Origin: Sulfopaludibacter sp035606355
Lineage (GTDB): Bacteria; Acidobacteriota; Terriglobia; Bryobacterales; Bryobacteraceae
Length of the DNA: 64,000 nt
Direction: 5' to 3'
Assembly (NCBI GenBank): GCA_035606355.1
Contig: DATNFO010000030.1
Location: forward strand, 7,102 to 71,101
The position numbers and the translations under genes are program-made. The notes under the pieces were generated by a model. It was not told where the DNA came from and made no database searches. It saw only the letters and a program-made list of their open reading frames with translations. The stretch's first letter is position 1, and each line of letters opens with the position of its first letter. Positions 26,472 to 35,818 of this stretch are shown piece after piece.

Positions 26472-26681
26472 CCCGCATTCCGTCCGGGAGAAGTGAGACG
26501 GCTCGTAGTACAAGCCCCGGCTGTCTCGGATTCCGATGGATCGGACCTACTGCGCTTCGTGGGTAGCTGCTATGAAAGTTGCCTTAACGTTTGGCGTTAT
26601 GCTTCCTCCAGCGGCGTTAGGCCAAGGTGGTCGCAAGGAGCATCGCGCAAGTTCTGGCGAACGCCGAGATAGGCACCGAGT
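26472..26681. other. Unassigned debris
   Basis: A signal-peptide-like start (MKVALTFGVMLPPAALGQGG at about 26572, plus strand) is visible but leads to no sustained coding sequence. Nothing else is recognisable. Confidence 0.3.
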
Positions 26682-27080
26682 CTATGGCAATGTGGCGGAT
26701 ATACGGATCGATGGCCGGCGGAATTGCAAATCGGGCTCAATATCGTGTCCAACAATCCACTCTAGACAGACCTTCTCCGCAGCCTTCTCCTTAAGTCGGA
26801 TAACAGTCGACTGTTGCTCAATCTGACTCATAAGAGCTAAGGCGCCCGATACTCGCGGCGGGGAGACTTGTTCCCAAAGCCGCGATGCAGTCTGAAGAAA
26901 TACATAGGCGAGTGCGTGCTCGCCCCTCAGGAGTAGAACCTCTCCAATCCACTGCCGAGCATAGGCTTTATTCATAATGTAAGGAGCTCTCGTGACCTGT
27001 TGCTCAAGCAGTAGAGCGGCCTTTTGGTATCCAGGATATCGCAACTCGACAGCTCTCTCTCGAGTATCAGTTGCGCTGAG
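26682..27080 (-). pseudogene. TPR-like helical protein fragment
   Basis: The minus strand reads ELRYPGYQKAALLLEQQVTR, then NKAYARQWIGEVLLLRGEHA and LAYVFLQTASRLWEQV, a helical-repeat pattern like a TPR protein. The frame is open upstream only to about 27080, with no ATG, and the last 25 residues look non-natural. It is probably a fragment of a larger protein. Confidence 0.4.
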
Positions 27081-27198
27081 TTAGATCCGTTTGCGACCGG
27101 TTTTTCGCCAGAACGCGTTTGGAATGAGAGGACACTTCACCTCCAACTGTCAGGGTTTGCTGTTTGTACGCCCTAAGAACAGTCTAGAGGGGGCGGCC

Positions 27199-27340
27199 GC
27201 TGTAGGAGCGTAATGCGGTGCAGTTTGGAAAGTTCGCGGGGCTCCACGTTTTCGCCACAGCCGGTCCGGAACATCGCGAGTACGTCCTAAGGCTTGGCGG
27301 GGAGTGCGTGATTGAGGAAGCCGGCGGGGTTGCATCGCAG
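27199..27340 (+). pseudogene. Zinc-type alcohol dehydrogenase/quinone oxidoreductase fragment
   Basis: AVQFGKFAGLHVFATAGPEH, then REYVLRLGGECVIEEAGG, matches the cofactor-binding region of medium-chain dehydrogenase/quinone reductases (A-x-Q-x-A-K-x-x-G). The glycine-rich loop lies just upstream in a different frame. It is a short remnant. Confidence 0.5.
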
Positions 27341-27610
27341 CGGACGGTGGTTCCAGGACAACGAGGGGTCTTCGAATTTCGATGTCCAGGTAGGGCCGTA
27401 GGGGCGACCGAAATTGCGGCGCAACGTGCGTGCGCCCCATCACGCGCGCTTTAGGCGAACCAGGAGCGGGGCGGCGGTGGCCACGGACAGTGTCAGCGTC
27501 GACGCTTCGGGGACGGCGGCCTACACAGCGGACTACCGCGGCCTTTGGCGTCCCGCCGAGAGCTGACCGCTGTCACCGATTCGCGCCGCGCGCATCTTCG
27601 CAGGTGAGCC

Positions 27611-28942
27611 ATGATTCGGTTTGCACTGTTTCTCGTCGCGGCCCCGCTGCTGGCACAGGATTCCCTGTCCCTTCGCGACGCCGTTCGCCTTGCCCTCCGG
27701 GAAAACAAGGGCCTTGCTGCCTCGTCGGCCGCGGTTGACGCCGCCAGGGCCCGCGTGGACCAAGCCCGCGGCGGCCGCCTTCCCAAACTGAACTACTCCG
27801 AGTCGTGGAGCGCCGGCAACAATCCGGTCTACGTCTTCGGCTCTCTGCTGACCCAGCATCAGTTCACTGTTGAGAACCTCAACATCGGAACGCTCAATCG
27901 TCCCGACCCGCTGAACAACTTCCAGTCGCTCGTCACCATCGACCAGCCCATCTACGACGCCGGCCAGACGCACACGGCAGTGAAATCCGCCACCCTCGCC
28001 CGCGAGCTCTCGGCCGAGGACAAGCGCCGCGCCGAGATGCAGATCATCGCCGGGGTCCTTCGCGCCTACTACGGGGCCACCCTCGCCGCCGAAAGCCTCA
28101 AGAGCGCCGAGCATGCCCTACGCTCTGCCGAGGCGGATCTCAAGCGCGCCGAGGACGTGCGCGCGGCGGGCATGGCCACCGATGCCGACGTGCTCTCCCT
28201 GCGCGTCCACCTCGCCGGCGTGACCGAACAGCGGATCCAGCGTGCCGCCGATCTCGACGTGGCCCGCGCCGAGCTCAACGACGTCCTCGGCGCACCGCTC
28301 GACGCTCCCCACGTTCTCACGACCGCGCTCGCCGCACTGGATGTTCCCGACATGACGCTGGAGGCTCTCGAAAAGCAGGGCTCCACCACCCGCCCCGAAG
28401 CCCGCCAGAGCCGACTCGCCGCCGACCTGGCTCGCGTGCAGGCCGACGCCGCCCGATCCGCCTATCTCCCGGAAGTGATGTTTCACGGCGCCTGGGAGGT
28501 GGACCGCCAGCGCTTCATCACGCGCGGCGGGGCCAACTGGCTGACCTCCATCGGGCTACGCTGGAATCTCTTCAACGGCAATTCCGACAAGGCGCGCGTT
28601 CGCGAATCGACCTACGCCATCGATGTCGCGCGCGCCGACGAGCAGCGCGTCGATTCCGCCGTTCGCCTTGAAGTCCGCCGCGCCTGCGCCGCTCTCTCCG
28701 CTGCCGGCCATCGGATCGAGGTGGCCAGGGCCGCAGCCGACGAAGCCGAGGAGAGCCTCCGCATCACGCAGAACCGCTACGAGGCCGGCATGACCACCGT
28801 CACCGACCTGCTCCGGAACGAGACCGCGGTTCTCGAAAGCCGCACCCGCTATCTTTCCGCGATCCACGACCAGCGCCTCGCCGCCGCAGCACTCCAACTC
28901 GCGGCCGGCAGCCTCACCCCCGACTCCGAGGTCCTGAACTAA
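27611..28942 (+). CDS. TolC-family outer-membrane efflux protein
   Basis: A 443-residue protein with a signal peptide (MIRFALFLVAAPLLAQ) and two OEP repeats of long Ala-rich coiled-coil helices (about 20-210 and 230-440). Landmarks are SLRDAVRLALRENKGL, LPKLNYSESWSAGNNP, and IGLRWNLFNGNSDKARVRES. It forms the trimeric outer-membrane exit duct for the adaptor and pump encoded next; its stop overlaps the adaptor ATG (TAATG). An AGGTGA ribosome site precedes the start. GC is visibly higher than in the debris upstream. Confidence 0.92.
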   Translation: MIRFALFLVAAPLLAQDSLSLRDAVRLALRENKGLAASSAAVDAARARVDQARGGRLPKLNYSESWSAGNNPVYVFGSLLTQHQFTVENLNIGTLNRPDPLNNFQSLVTIDQPIYDAGQTHTAVKSATLARELSAEDKRRAEMQIIAGVLRAYYGATLAAESLKSAEHALRSAEADLKRAEDVRAAGMATDADVLSLRVHLAGVTEQRIQRAADLDVARAELNDVLGAPLDAPHVLTTALAALDVPDMTLEALEKQGSTTRPEARQSRLAADLARVQADAARSAYLPEVMFHGAWEVDRQRFITRGGANWLTSIGLRWNLFNGNSDKARVRESTYAIDVARADEQRVDSAVRLEVRRACAALSAAGHRIEVARAAADEAEESLRITQNRYEAGMTTVTDLLRNETAVLESRTRYLSAIHDQRLAAAALQLAAGSLTPDSEVLN

Positions 28943-30087
28943 TGAAGCTCCTGATTCCGATTTCCTTTTCGGTCTTCCTCGCCGCATGTGGCGGCGGCGC
29001 CGAACAGCATCGCCAGGCCGCGCCGGCCGCCGCGCCGGTCGCCGTCCGCACGGTCCTCGCCGCGAGTGCCGATTGGCCCGAGACCTACGAGGCCACCGGC
29101 GCGGTTCGCGCCCGCTCCTCGGCGATCCTCTCCAGCAAAGTGATGGCCTACGTACAACAGGTCTCGGTCGCCATCGGCGACCGCGTACGCTCGGGCCAAA
29201 CGCTCGTCACGCTCGATTCGCGCGATCTCGAAACCAATGTCCGCCGCGCCGAGGCCGCGCGCACCGAAGCGCAGAACGCCATGGCGGAGGGCGACAACGG
29301 TATCGCCGCCGCCAAGGCGAGTCTCGACCTTGCGCAGGCCACCTTCCGCCGCATCGACGAGCTCGCCTCCAAGGAATCGGTCTCGCCGCACGAGCTCGAC
29401 GAAGCCACAGCCCGTCTCAAGAGCGCGCAGGCCGCGTATGAGGCCGCGCGCGCCAGGCGGACGCAGCTGGATTCACGGCTGGCCCAAGTCGACCAGAAGA
29501 TCCGCTCCGCTTCGATTATGCGAGACTACGCCCGCATTACGGCACCGTTCGATGGCATCGTGACAGCCAAGTCCGTCGACCCGGGCGTCCTCGCCACCCC
29601 CGGCGCTCCGCTCCTCATCATCGAGCGCGACGGCGGCTACCGCCTCGAAGTTTCCGTGGATGAGTCGCGAGTCCCCTCTGTCCCCCCGGGAGAGACCGTG
29701 GCGGTTGCCCTCGACACGATAGACCGCGCGGTGAACGCGCGCGTCTCGGAGGTGGTCCCGGCCGTCGACGCCGCGTCCCGCACCTACGTCGTCAAGATCG
29801 ACCTCCCCGCGCTGCCGAATGTGCGCTCGGGCGTCTTCGGCCGCGCCGCCTTTCCGCTCGCCTCGCGGCGCGTCCTCGGCATCCCCGCCGACGCGCTCAT
29901 CGAGCGGGGCCAGTTGCAGGAGGTCTTTGTGGTGGAGGACCAGCAGGTCCGACTGCGCCTCATCACCGCCGGCCGGCGCGCCGGAAACCAGCTCGAAGTC
30001 CTGTCCGGGCTCACCGCCGGGGAGAAACTGATCGCTCCCGTGCCTGCCGGCCTCGCCGATGGCGCCCGCGTGGAGGTCCGCCCGTGA
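28942..30087 (+). CDS. RND efflux periplasmic adaptor (membrane fusion protein, HlyD/AcrA family)
   Basis: A 381-residue lipoprotein-like adaptor: the N-terminus ISFSVFLAACGGG contains a lipobox (LAAC), so it is probably lipid-anchored in the inner membrane. It has a lipoyl half (SSAILSSKVMAYVQQVSVAI, GDRVRSGQTLVTLDSRDLE), an alpha-hairpin (about 95-190), the second lipoyl half (YARITAPFDGIVTAKSVDPG), and a beta-barrel. It links the RND pump to the TolC duct. The start overlaps the TolC stop by one base and its stop overlaps the pump start by GTGA. Confidence 0.92.
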   Translation: MKLLIPISFSVFLAACGGGAEQHRQAAPAAAPVAVRTVLAASADWPETYEATGAVRARSSAILSSKVMAYVQQVSVAIGDRVRSGQTLVTLDSRDLETNVRRAEAARTEAQNAMAEGDNGIAAAKASLDLAQATFRRIDELASKESVSPHELDEATARLKSAQAAYEAARARRTQLDSRLAQVDQKIRSASIMRDYARITAPFDGIVTAKSVDPGVLATPGAPLLIIERDGGYRLEVSVDESRVPSVPPGETVAVALDTIDRAVNARVSEVVPAVDAASRTYVVKIDLPALPNVRSGVFGRAAFPLASRRVLGIPADALIERGQLQEVFVVEDQQVRLRLITAGRRAGNQLEVLSGLTAGEKLIAPVPAGLADGARVEVRP

Positions 30088-33000
30088 CATCACTCGGCCC
30101 GGCGGGACGCTTCGCCCGCGTCTGGATCTCCTCGAAGCTCACGCCGCTGATCATCGCCGGCTCGCTCCTCACCGGCGCTTTTGCCGTGTGGAAGCTCCCG
30201 CGTGAAGAGGAGCCCCAGATCATTGTGCCGATGATCGACGTCTTCGTCCAGATGCCGGGCGCCACGGCGCACGAAGTGGAGGAGCGCGTCACCCGGCCGA
30301 TGGAGAAGCTGCTGTGGGAGATTCCCGGCGTCGAGTACGTCTACTCGACCTCCAGCCCAGGGATGTCGCTCGCGATCGTTCGCTTCTACGTCGGCCAGGA
30401 CGAAGAGAAAAGCATCGTCCGGCTCAACCAGAAGCTCCAGGCAAACTACGACCTCATCCCGCCCGGCGCGTCACAGCCGCTTGTGAAGCCGCGGTCGATC
30501 GACGACGTCCCGATTCTTGCCCTCACGCTGTCCAGCCGCCGCTACAACGATTTCGAGCTCCGCGGCGTCGCCGCCCAGCTCCACGACACCATCAAGCAGA
30601 CTCCCGATGTTTCCGCCGTCACCATCCTCGGCGGCCAGCGCCGCGCTGTCCGCATCACGCTCGATTCAGCGCGGCTTGCCTCGTACAACCTCGCGCCGCT
30701 CCAGGTCGCCGGCGCGCTGGGCGCTTCCAACAGCCGGCTACCCTCCGGGCGATTCGCAGCGGGGAACCGCGAGTACGTCCTCGAAACCGGCGAGTTCCTC
30801 CGCACCGCCGACGACGTCCGCAACGTCGTGGTCGGCGTCGCGGCCGACCGCCCCGTCTTCCTTTGCAGCGTGGCCGAGGTCTCCGATGGCGGCGACGAGC
30901 CGACCCAATACGTCCGGATGGCTCGCGCGGGATCGCCGGAATTGCTCCCCGCTGTCACGCTATCGATCGCCAAGCGCAAGAGCACGAACGCCATCACAGT
31001 GGCGGAGAACGTCCTCCACCGGGTCGACGCACTCAAGGGGAGCGTCATCCCGGCCGACATACAGCTCGACATCACTCGCAACTACGGCGAAAGCGCCGCC
31101 GAAAAGTCCAACGAGCTCCTCTTGCACATGCTGATCGCGGTCGTCTCAGTCAGCATCCTGATCGCCATCACTTTGGGTCTGCGCGAATCGCTGATCGTCT
31201 TCATCGCGATTCCCGTCACGCTCGCCCTCACGCTCGCCATCTTCTATCTCTATGGGTACACGCTCAATCGCATCACCCTTTTCGCCCTGATTTTCTCGAT
31301 CGGCATCCTGGTGGACGATGCGATCGTGGTTGTCGAAAATATCGTGCGCCACTGGCGCATGCCCTCGAACCGCGATCGCGCGCCCTTCGACGTCGCGGTC
31401 GAAGCTGTGGACGAGGTCGGCAACCCAACCATCCTGGCGACCCTCACGGTGGTTGCCGCCATCCTCCCGATGGCCTTCGTCGGCGGGCTGATGGGTCCTT
31501 ATATGCGCCCTATCCCCGTAGGCGCGAGCGCCGCCATCATCTTCTCGCTCATCGTGGCGTTCCTGGTGACCCCATGGGCCGCCGTGCGCATCCTGAAGCC
31601 AGGCGCTCACACCCGGCACGAGCGCGAAGACTTCGTCACGCGCTGGTACCGCCGCTTCATGGGACGTCTGCTGCACGTTCCCGTGCTTCGCTGGAGTTTC
31701 CTCGGCGGCGTCGTATTGCTGCTGCTCGGCTCCTGCTCGCTCTTCTACTTCCAGTTCGTGAAAGTGAAGATGCTCCCGTTCGACAACAAGAGCGAATTCC
31801 AGGTGATCGTCGACATGCCCGAAGGGGCGACCCTGGAGGAGACCCAGCGCGCCACCGACGCCCTCGCCCGCGCCACCCTGGACCAGCCGGAGGTCGTCAA
31901 CCTTCAGACCTACGCCGGTGTCGCGTCGCCGTTCAACTTCAACGGCCTGGTGCGCCACTATTATCTCCGGCGCGGGTCGAACGTGGCTGACATCCAGGTG
32001 AATCTCCATTCCAAACACGACCGCAAGCTACAGAGCCACGAGATTGCCAAGCAGGTGCGGCAGCGCCTCCTCCCGGTAGCGCAGCGCTACGGGGCGCGAA
32101 TCAAGCTCGCCGAGGTACCGCCCGGGCCGCCCGTGCTACAAACGCTGGTCGCCGAGGTTTACGGCCCCGACCTCCGCGAGCGCATCGCCATCGCGCGCCG
32201 CATCCGCGACCTCTGGCGCAATACCGATGGAATCGTGGACGTCGACTGGTATGTCGAGGACGATCAGCCGATGCGCCGCATCACGATTGACGAAGAGAAA
32301 GCCGCGCTCCACGGCGTTTCCAACGACGACATCGCGCGCACGGTGGCACTAGCCTCCTCCGGCTACGAGGCCGGCCTGCTGCACGCCGACGCCGCCAAGG
32401 AAGACGTCCCCCTCCTGCTCCGCTTGGATCGCGCGGCGCGTTCGGACATCGGCCAGCTCCGCGACCTGAAGGTCATAGGACGCACCGGCCGCCCCGTGGC
32501 GCTTTCCGAGATCACGCGAGAGGAACAACTCCTGGCGGACAAGAGCATCTATCACAAGAACCTGCTGCCCGTGACTTATGTGACCGGCGACGTCGCCGGC
32601 GCCATGGAGAGCCCGGTCTACGCAATCCTCAAGCTCGGCCCCGCAATGGATAAGTTGAAAGCGCCCGGCGGGTATGCCATCGAGCAGCACATGGCGGCGC
32701 TCCCCGACACAGCCGAGCGCTATTCCATGAAGTGGGACGGTGAGTGGCACATCACTTACGAGGTTTTCCGCGATCTCGGCATCGCTTTCGCCGCCGTCCT
32801 CATTTTGATCTATGGCTTGGTGGTTGGCTGGTTCCAGTCGTTCGTCACGCCGCTCGTCATTATGGCCGCGATCCCGTTCTCGCTCGTCGGCATCCTGCCC
32901 GCGCACGGCCTGCTCGGAGCGTTCTTCACCGCAACCTCGATGATCGGGTTTATCGCCGGAGCGGGAATCGTGGTCCGCAATTCCATCATCCTCGTGGACT

Positions 33001-33275
33001 TTGTGGAGCTGCGGCTCTCCCAAGGCATGCCGCTCGATGAAGCCGTCATCGACGCCGGAGCGGTCCGCTTCCGCCCGATGCTCCTGACGGCCGCCGCGGT
33101 AGTCGTCGGGGCTGGCGTCATCCTCTTCGACCCCATCTTCCAGGGGCTCGCCATCGCGCTGATGGCCGGCGAGATCGCCTCGCTCGCTCTCTCGCGCATG
33201 ACCGTCCCGATCGTCTATTTCATCGTGAATAGAAGGAGAAAGACTGTATGTCAATCGAACGTTACGTCCGCCTGA
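30084..33275 (+). CDS. RND-family multidrug efflux permease
   Basis: A 1063-residue inner-membrane proton-driven transporter with twelve helices and two large periplasmic loops. Near the N-terminus is LPREEEPQIIVPMIDV and PGATAHEVEERVTRPMEKLL; helix 4 has the proton-relay pair in IFSIGILVDDAIVVVENIVR. The subgroup differs from classical AcrB in the REEEP loop, and there is no CzcA-type metal signature in helix 4. The substrate is unknown. The start is a GTG in a four-base overlap with the adaptor. The 3' end overlaps the DUF2892 gene by 28 bases. Confidence 0.93.
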   Translation: MTSLGPAGRFARVWISSKLTPLIIAGSLLTGAFAVWKLPREEEPQIIVPMIDVFVQMPGATAHEVEERVTRPMEKLLWEIPGVEYVYSTSSPGMSLAIVRFYVGQDEEKSIVRLNQKLQANYDLIPPGASQPLVKPRSIDDVPILALTLSSRRYNDFELRGVAAQLHDTIKQTPDVSAVTILGGQRRAVRITLDSARLASYNLAPLQVAGALGASNSRLPSGRFAAGNREYVLETGEFLRTADDVRNVVVGVAADRPVFLCSVAEVSDGGDEPTQYVRMARAGSPELLPAVTLSIAKRKSTNAITVAENVLHRVDALKGSVIPADIQLDITRNYGESAAEKSNELLLHMLIAVVSVSILIAITLGLRESLIVFIAIPVTLALTLAIFYLYGYTLNRITLFALIFSIGILVDDAIVVVENIVRHWRMPSNRDRAPFDVAVEAVDEVGNPTILATLTVVAAILPMAFVGGLMGPYMRPIPVGASAAIIFSLIVAFLVTPWAAVRILKPGAHTRHEREDFVTRWYRRFMGRLLHVPVLRWSFLGGVVLLLLGSCSLFYFQFVKVKMLPFDNKSEFQVIVDMPEGATLEETQRATDALARATLDQPEVVNLQTYAGVASPFNFNGLVRHYYLRRGSNVADIQVNLHSKHDRKLQSHEIAKQVRQRLLPVAQRYGARIKLAEVPPGPPVLQTLVAEVYGPDLRERIAIARRIRDLWRNTDGIVDVDWYVEDDQPMRRITIDEEKAALHGVSNDDIARTVALASSGYEAGLLHADAAKEDVPLLLRLDRAARSDIGQLRDLKVIGRTGRPVALSEITREEQLLADKSIYHKNLLPVTYVTGDVAGAMESPVYAILKLGPAMDKLKAPGGYAIEQHMAALPDTAERYSMKWDGEWHITYEVFRDLGIAFAAVLILIYGLVVGWFQSFVTPLVIMAAIPFSLVGILPAHGLLGAFFTATSMIGFIAGAGIVVRNSIILVDFVELRLSQGMPLDEAVIDAGAVRFRPMLLTAAAVVVGAGVILFDPIFQGLAIALMAGEIASLALSRMTVPIVYFIVNRRRKTVCQSNVTSA

Positions 33276-33442
33276 TCGCCGGATGCTTTGTCATGCTGAG
33301 CGTCGCACTCGGCTACTGGGTCAACCCCGCCTGGTTTCTGTTCACTGCCTTCGTCGGAATGAACCTCTTCCAGTCCGCCTTCACGGATTGGTGTCCGCTG
33401 ATCACCATCCTCGAGAGACTCGGCGCGAGGCACAGGGTGTAA
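33248..33442 (+). CDS. DUF2892 (YgaP-like) inner-membrane protein
   Basis: A 64-residue protein with two helices: LIAGCFVMLSVALGYWVN and FLFTAFVGMNLFQSAF, then the signature FTDWCPLITILERLG. DUF2892 proteins are short membrane partners often fused to or next to rhodanese domains or transporters. The conserved Cys in DWCP is present. It starts inside the end of the RND gene (28-base overlap), so it is translationally coupled to the pump and may be a small accessory subunit. Confidence 0.85.
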   Translation: MSIERYVRLIAGCFVMLSVALGYWVNPAWFLFTAFVGMNLFQSAFTDWCPLITILERLGARHRV

Positions 33443-33467
33443 GGATGCCGCGAGTTACCATAAGCGC

Positions 33468-34070
33468 GTGCCCCGGACCTCCGACCTCGACCTCGCCCGC
33501 GACCTCCTCGCCGGCAGCGCAGAGGCGTTCGACGAATTCGTCCACTCCTTCCGCGGCCGTCTCGCGCACTACACTTTCCTCATGTGCGGCCAGCGGGAGG
33601 ACGCGGAGGAAGTCGCGCAGGAGACTCTGATCCGCGTGTTCGAACGGCTTGACCAACTCCGCGAGCCCGCTCACCTGAAGGCGTGGGTTTTCCGCATCGC
33701 CCGTAACGAGTGCCTCATGAAGCGGCGCAAGAGCGTCTTCGCCCCGCCGGCCGAACTCTCGCTCGACGATCTCAGGCCCAACCCGCTCGACGGCCGCCGC
33801 GGAATCGAGATCGCCGACTGGACCGCCGTCCCCGACGATCTCCTCCTGAATTCCGAGCTTCGCAACGCCCTCACTGCGGGTATCCGCGCGCTTCCTGAGA
33901 TCTACCGCTCCGTCGTTCTCCTGCGCGATGTCGAGGAACTGACCACCGGAGAGACGGCGGAGATACTCGACGTCTCCATCGACACTATTAAGACGCGCCT
34001 TCATCGCGGCCGTCTCGCCCTGCGGAAGCATCTCGATGCTTACCTGCGATCGCAGGAGCCATCCGCATGA
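33468..34070 (+). CDS. ECF sigma factor
   Basis: A 200-residue sigma-70 factor. Region 2: FVHSFRGRLAHYTFLMCGQR, EDAEEVAQETLIRVFERLDQ, LKAWVFRIARNECLMKRRK. Region 4: ALPEIYRSVVLLRDVEELTT, then the helix-turn-helix GETAEILDVSIDTIKTRLHR. The linker between the regions is longer than in minimal ECFs. It starts with GTG 25 bases after the DUF2892 gene and ends in an ATGA overlap with a zinc-finger anti-sigma gene. The pair probably controls the efflux operon or itself; this is inferred from adjacency. Confidence 0.92.
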   Translation: MPRTSDLDLARDLLAGSAEAFDEFVHSFRGRLAHYTFLMCGQREDAEEVAQETLIRVFERLDQLREPAHLKAWVFRIARNECLMKRRKSVFAPPAELSLDDLRPNPLDGRRGIEIADWTAVPDDLLLNSELRNALTAGIRALPEIYRSVVLLRDVEELTTGETAEILDVSIDTIKTRLHRGRLALRKHLDAYLRSQEPSA

Positions 34071-34324
34071 ACGACCGCGACTGCGCCGAAATTTTCGCAA
34101 AGCTTTCCCAGTTCCTCGACCGGGAGTTACCGCCCGGCGCGTGCAGCGACATCGAGGAGCACCTCCGCGACTGCCCCGAGTGCATCCGGTTTGTCGAGAG
34201 CCTCAAACGCAGCATCGAGTTCTGCCGCCAGTATGGTGCGTCCCGTGCTCCCGAGCCGGTGCCATCGGAAAAGCTGGCGGAGCTTCGCGCGGCCTATGAC
34301 CGCATGCTGGCGCGCCGTCGCTGA
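34067..34324 (+). CDS. Zinc-finger (zf-HC2) anti-sigma factor
   Basis: An 85-residue soluble protein with the zinc-binding anti-sigma motif: CAEIFAKLSQFLDRELPPGA, then EEHLRDCPECIRFVESLKRS (H-x3-C-x2-C). It has no membrane helix, so it is a cytoplasmic anti-sigma of the ChrR/RsrA type rather than a transmembrane one, and may respond to redox or metal status through its Cys residues. The overlap with the sigma gene (ATGA) fixes its partner. Confidence 0.85.
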   Translation: MNDRDCAEIFAKLSQFLDRELPPGACSDIEEHLRDCPECIRFVESLKRSIEFCRQYGASRAPEPVPSEKLAELRAAYDRMLARRR

Positions 34325-34468
34325 AGTTGGGTGCCGGTGGACGATGCGTTCATCGTCGGCATAGAGGGCGTGTCACGCTGCTTCGCGGTTATATGATGGA
34401 ATGCGCGCAGTCCTCCAAATTGCGTGTCGGTGCCAAACAGAAGCCAAATAAGGGGAAAAGGACGAAAT

Positions 34469-35818
34469 ATGAAAATGGATCGCAGGATGTTCACCAAAGG
34501 ACTGGCAGCCGCGCTGGCGCTGCCCTCCTGGACAACAAAGGCATCGGCAGCAAAGCTACCGTTGAATCGCGTGACAAAGATCCGTTGCTATTATCCGCCG
34601 AACTACCAGTCCAACGGTCCGCAGGCTTTTCCGCAGAGCAACATGGTCGTGCTTGTCGATACGGAAGCCGGCATCACCGGCGTCGGTCAAGGCGGATCGC
34701 CGGATACCGTGCGGAATATGGCGCGCAGCGTGATCGGCAAGAACGCCTTCGATACGGAATTCATCTGGCAACACGGGTTCATGGATGGGTTCTACTCACC
34801 AGGCAAAGAACGGTTGCATGCGCTTGGTGCGATCGATTTGGCGCTATGGGACATCAAGGGCAAGGCGCTCGACACCCCTCTCTACGAATTGTTCGGCGGC
34901 AAGGCGCGCCAGCACATCGAACTATACGCGACCAACGGCGTACCGCCAGGCGCGGTTCCGCCAGCCGATTTGCAGCGAATGAGTCTGAAGGAGCGCGCCA
35001 CCGCGACCATGGCGGCTGGGTACCGGGTGTTCCGGGTGGACAGCGCGATTCGGCCCACACCCGCCGGTGGACCTCCCGCGGGAGGTAGGGGCGGCGCCGG
35101 ACGCGGCGCTGCTTCGCCGGATCGGCCTGTCGGCGTGGCAGGCCGCGGTACTTTCAACTCGCGCTCACGCATCCGCGAAATCGCCGAAGCGGCAGCACAG
35201 ATTCGCGAAGGCGTCGGGCCGGATGGCGACTGGATGATCGACCTTCACCAGAGCTTCGACTTTCCGGAATCGGTCGAGGTCTGTAATCTGATCGCGCCGG
35301 CGCGGCCGTTCTGCGCGGAAGATCCTCTCCGGGAAGAACAGTTTCGCACGCAGCTCCCCAAACTACGCCTAATGACTCACATTCCGCTGGCGGCAGGAGA
35401 AGAATGGGGGACACGCGCGGATTTCGCTCCGCTCGTCGAACAGCGCGATATCGACTTTGCACGAGCCTCCCTGCCGAATGTCGGCGGGATCACCGAGATG
35501 CTGAAAATCATGGCGCTTTGCGACCTGCAGAAAGTCGGGATTATGCCGCACTTCACAGGCCCGATCGCGACGGTTGGCCACATGCAGACAATGATGGCGT
35601 TCCCAGGTCAGGTGCTGATGGAATACAACCAGGGCGAACGGCCTGTGCCGTATCTGCACGAATTCCTGGAGTGCCGAAACGGCAAGGTGTGGCCGAACGA
35701 CAGACCCGGACTCGGCGTCTCCGTGGATGAGAAGCAACTCACGCTGATCCAAACTGTCACGGAAGCAGGCCCCGGCCCGACGTATCTGCGTCCGGACGGA
35801 TCGCCCACGCACTGGTAA
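34469..35818 (+). CDS. Tat-exported enolase-superfamily (mandelate racemase/muconate lactonizing-like) protein
   Basis: A 449-residue protein. The ATG at 34469 follows AAAAGGACG and gives a twin-arginine leader (MDRRMFTKGLAAALALPSW). Metal-ligand positions are visible: Asp in DWMIDLHQSFDFP, Glu in FCAEDPLREEQ, Glu in LAAGEEWGTR; the general-base His lies in MPHFTGPIATVGHM. The usual K-x-K/R lysine region reads GYRVFRVDSAIR, with Arg instead of Lys, followed by a Gly/Pro/Arg-rich insertion of about 30 residues. Sugar-acid dehydratases are the closest functional class, but the altered lysine site means the reaction cannot be assigned. It stands alone, 145 bases after the anti-sigma gene. Confidence 0.85.
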   Translation: MKMDRRMFTKGLAAALALPSWTTKASAAKLPLNRVTKIRCYYPPNYQSNGPQAFPQSNMVVLVDTEAGITGVGQGGSPDTVRNMARSVIGKNAFDTEFIWQHGFMDGFYSPGKERLHALGAIDLALWDIKGKALDTPLYELFGGKARQHIELYATNGVPPGAVPPADLQRMSLKERATATMAAGYRVFRVDSAIRPTPAGGPPAGGRGGAGRGAASPDRPVGVAGRGTFNSRSRIREIAEAAAQIREGVGPDGDWMIDLHQSFDFPESVEVCNLIAPARPFCAEDPLREEQFRTQLPKLRLMTHIPLAAGEEWGTRADFAPLVEQRDIDFARASLPNVGGITEMLKIMALCDLQKVGIMPHFTGPIATVGHMQTMMAFPGQVLMEYNQGERPVPYLHEFLECRNGKVWPNDRPGLGVSVDEKQLTLIQTVTEAGPGPTYLRPDGSPTHW

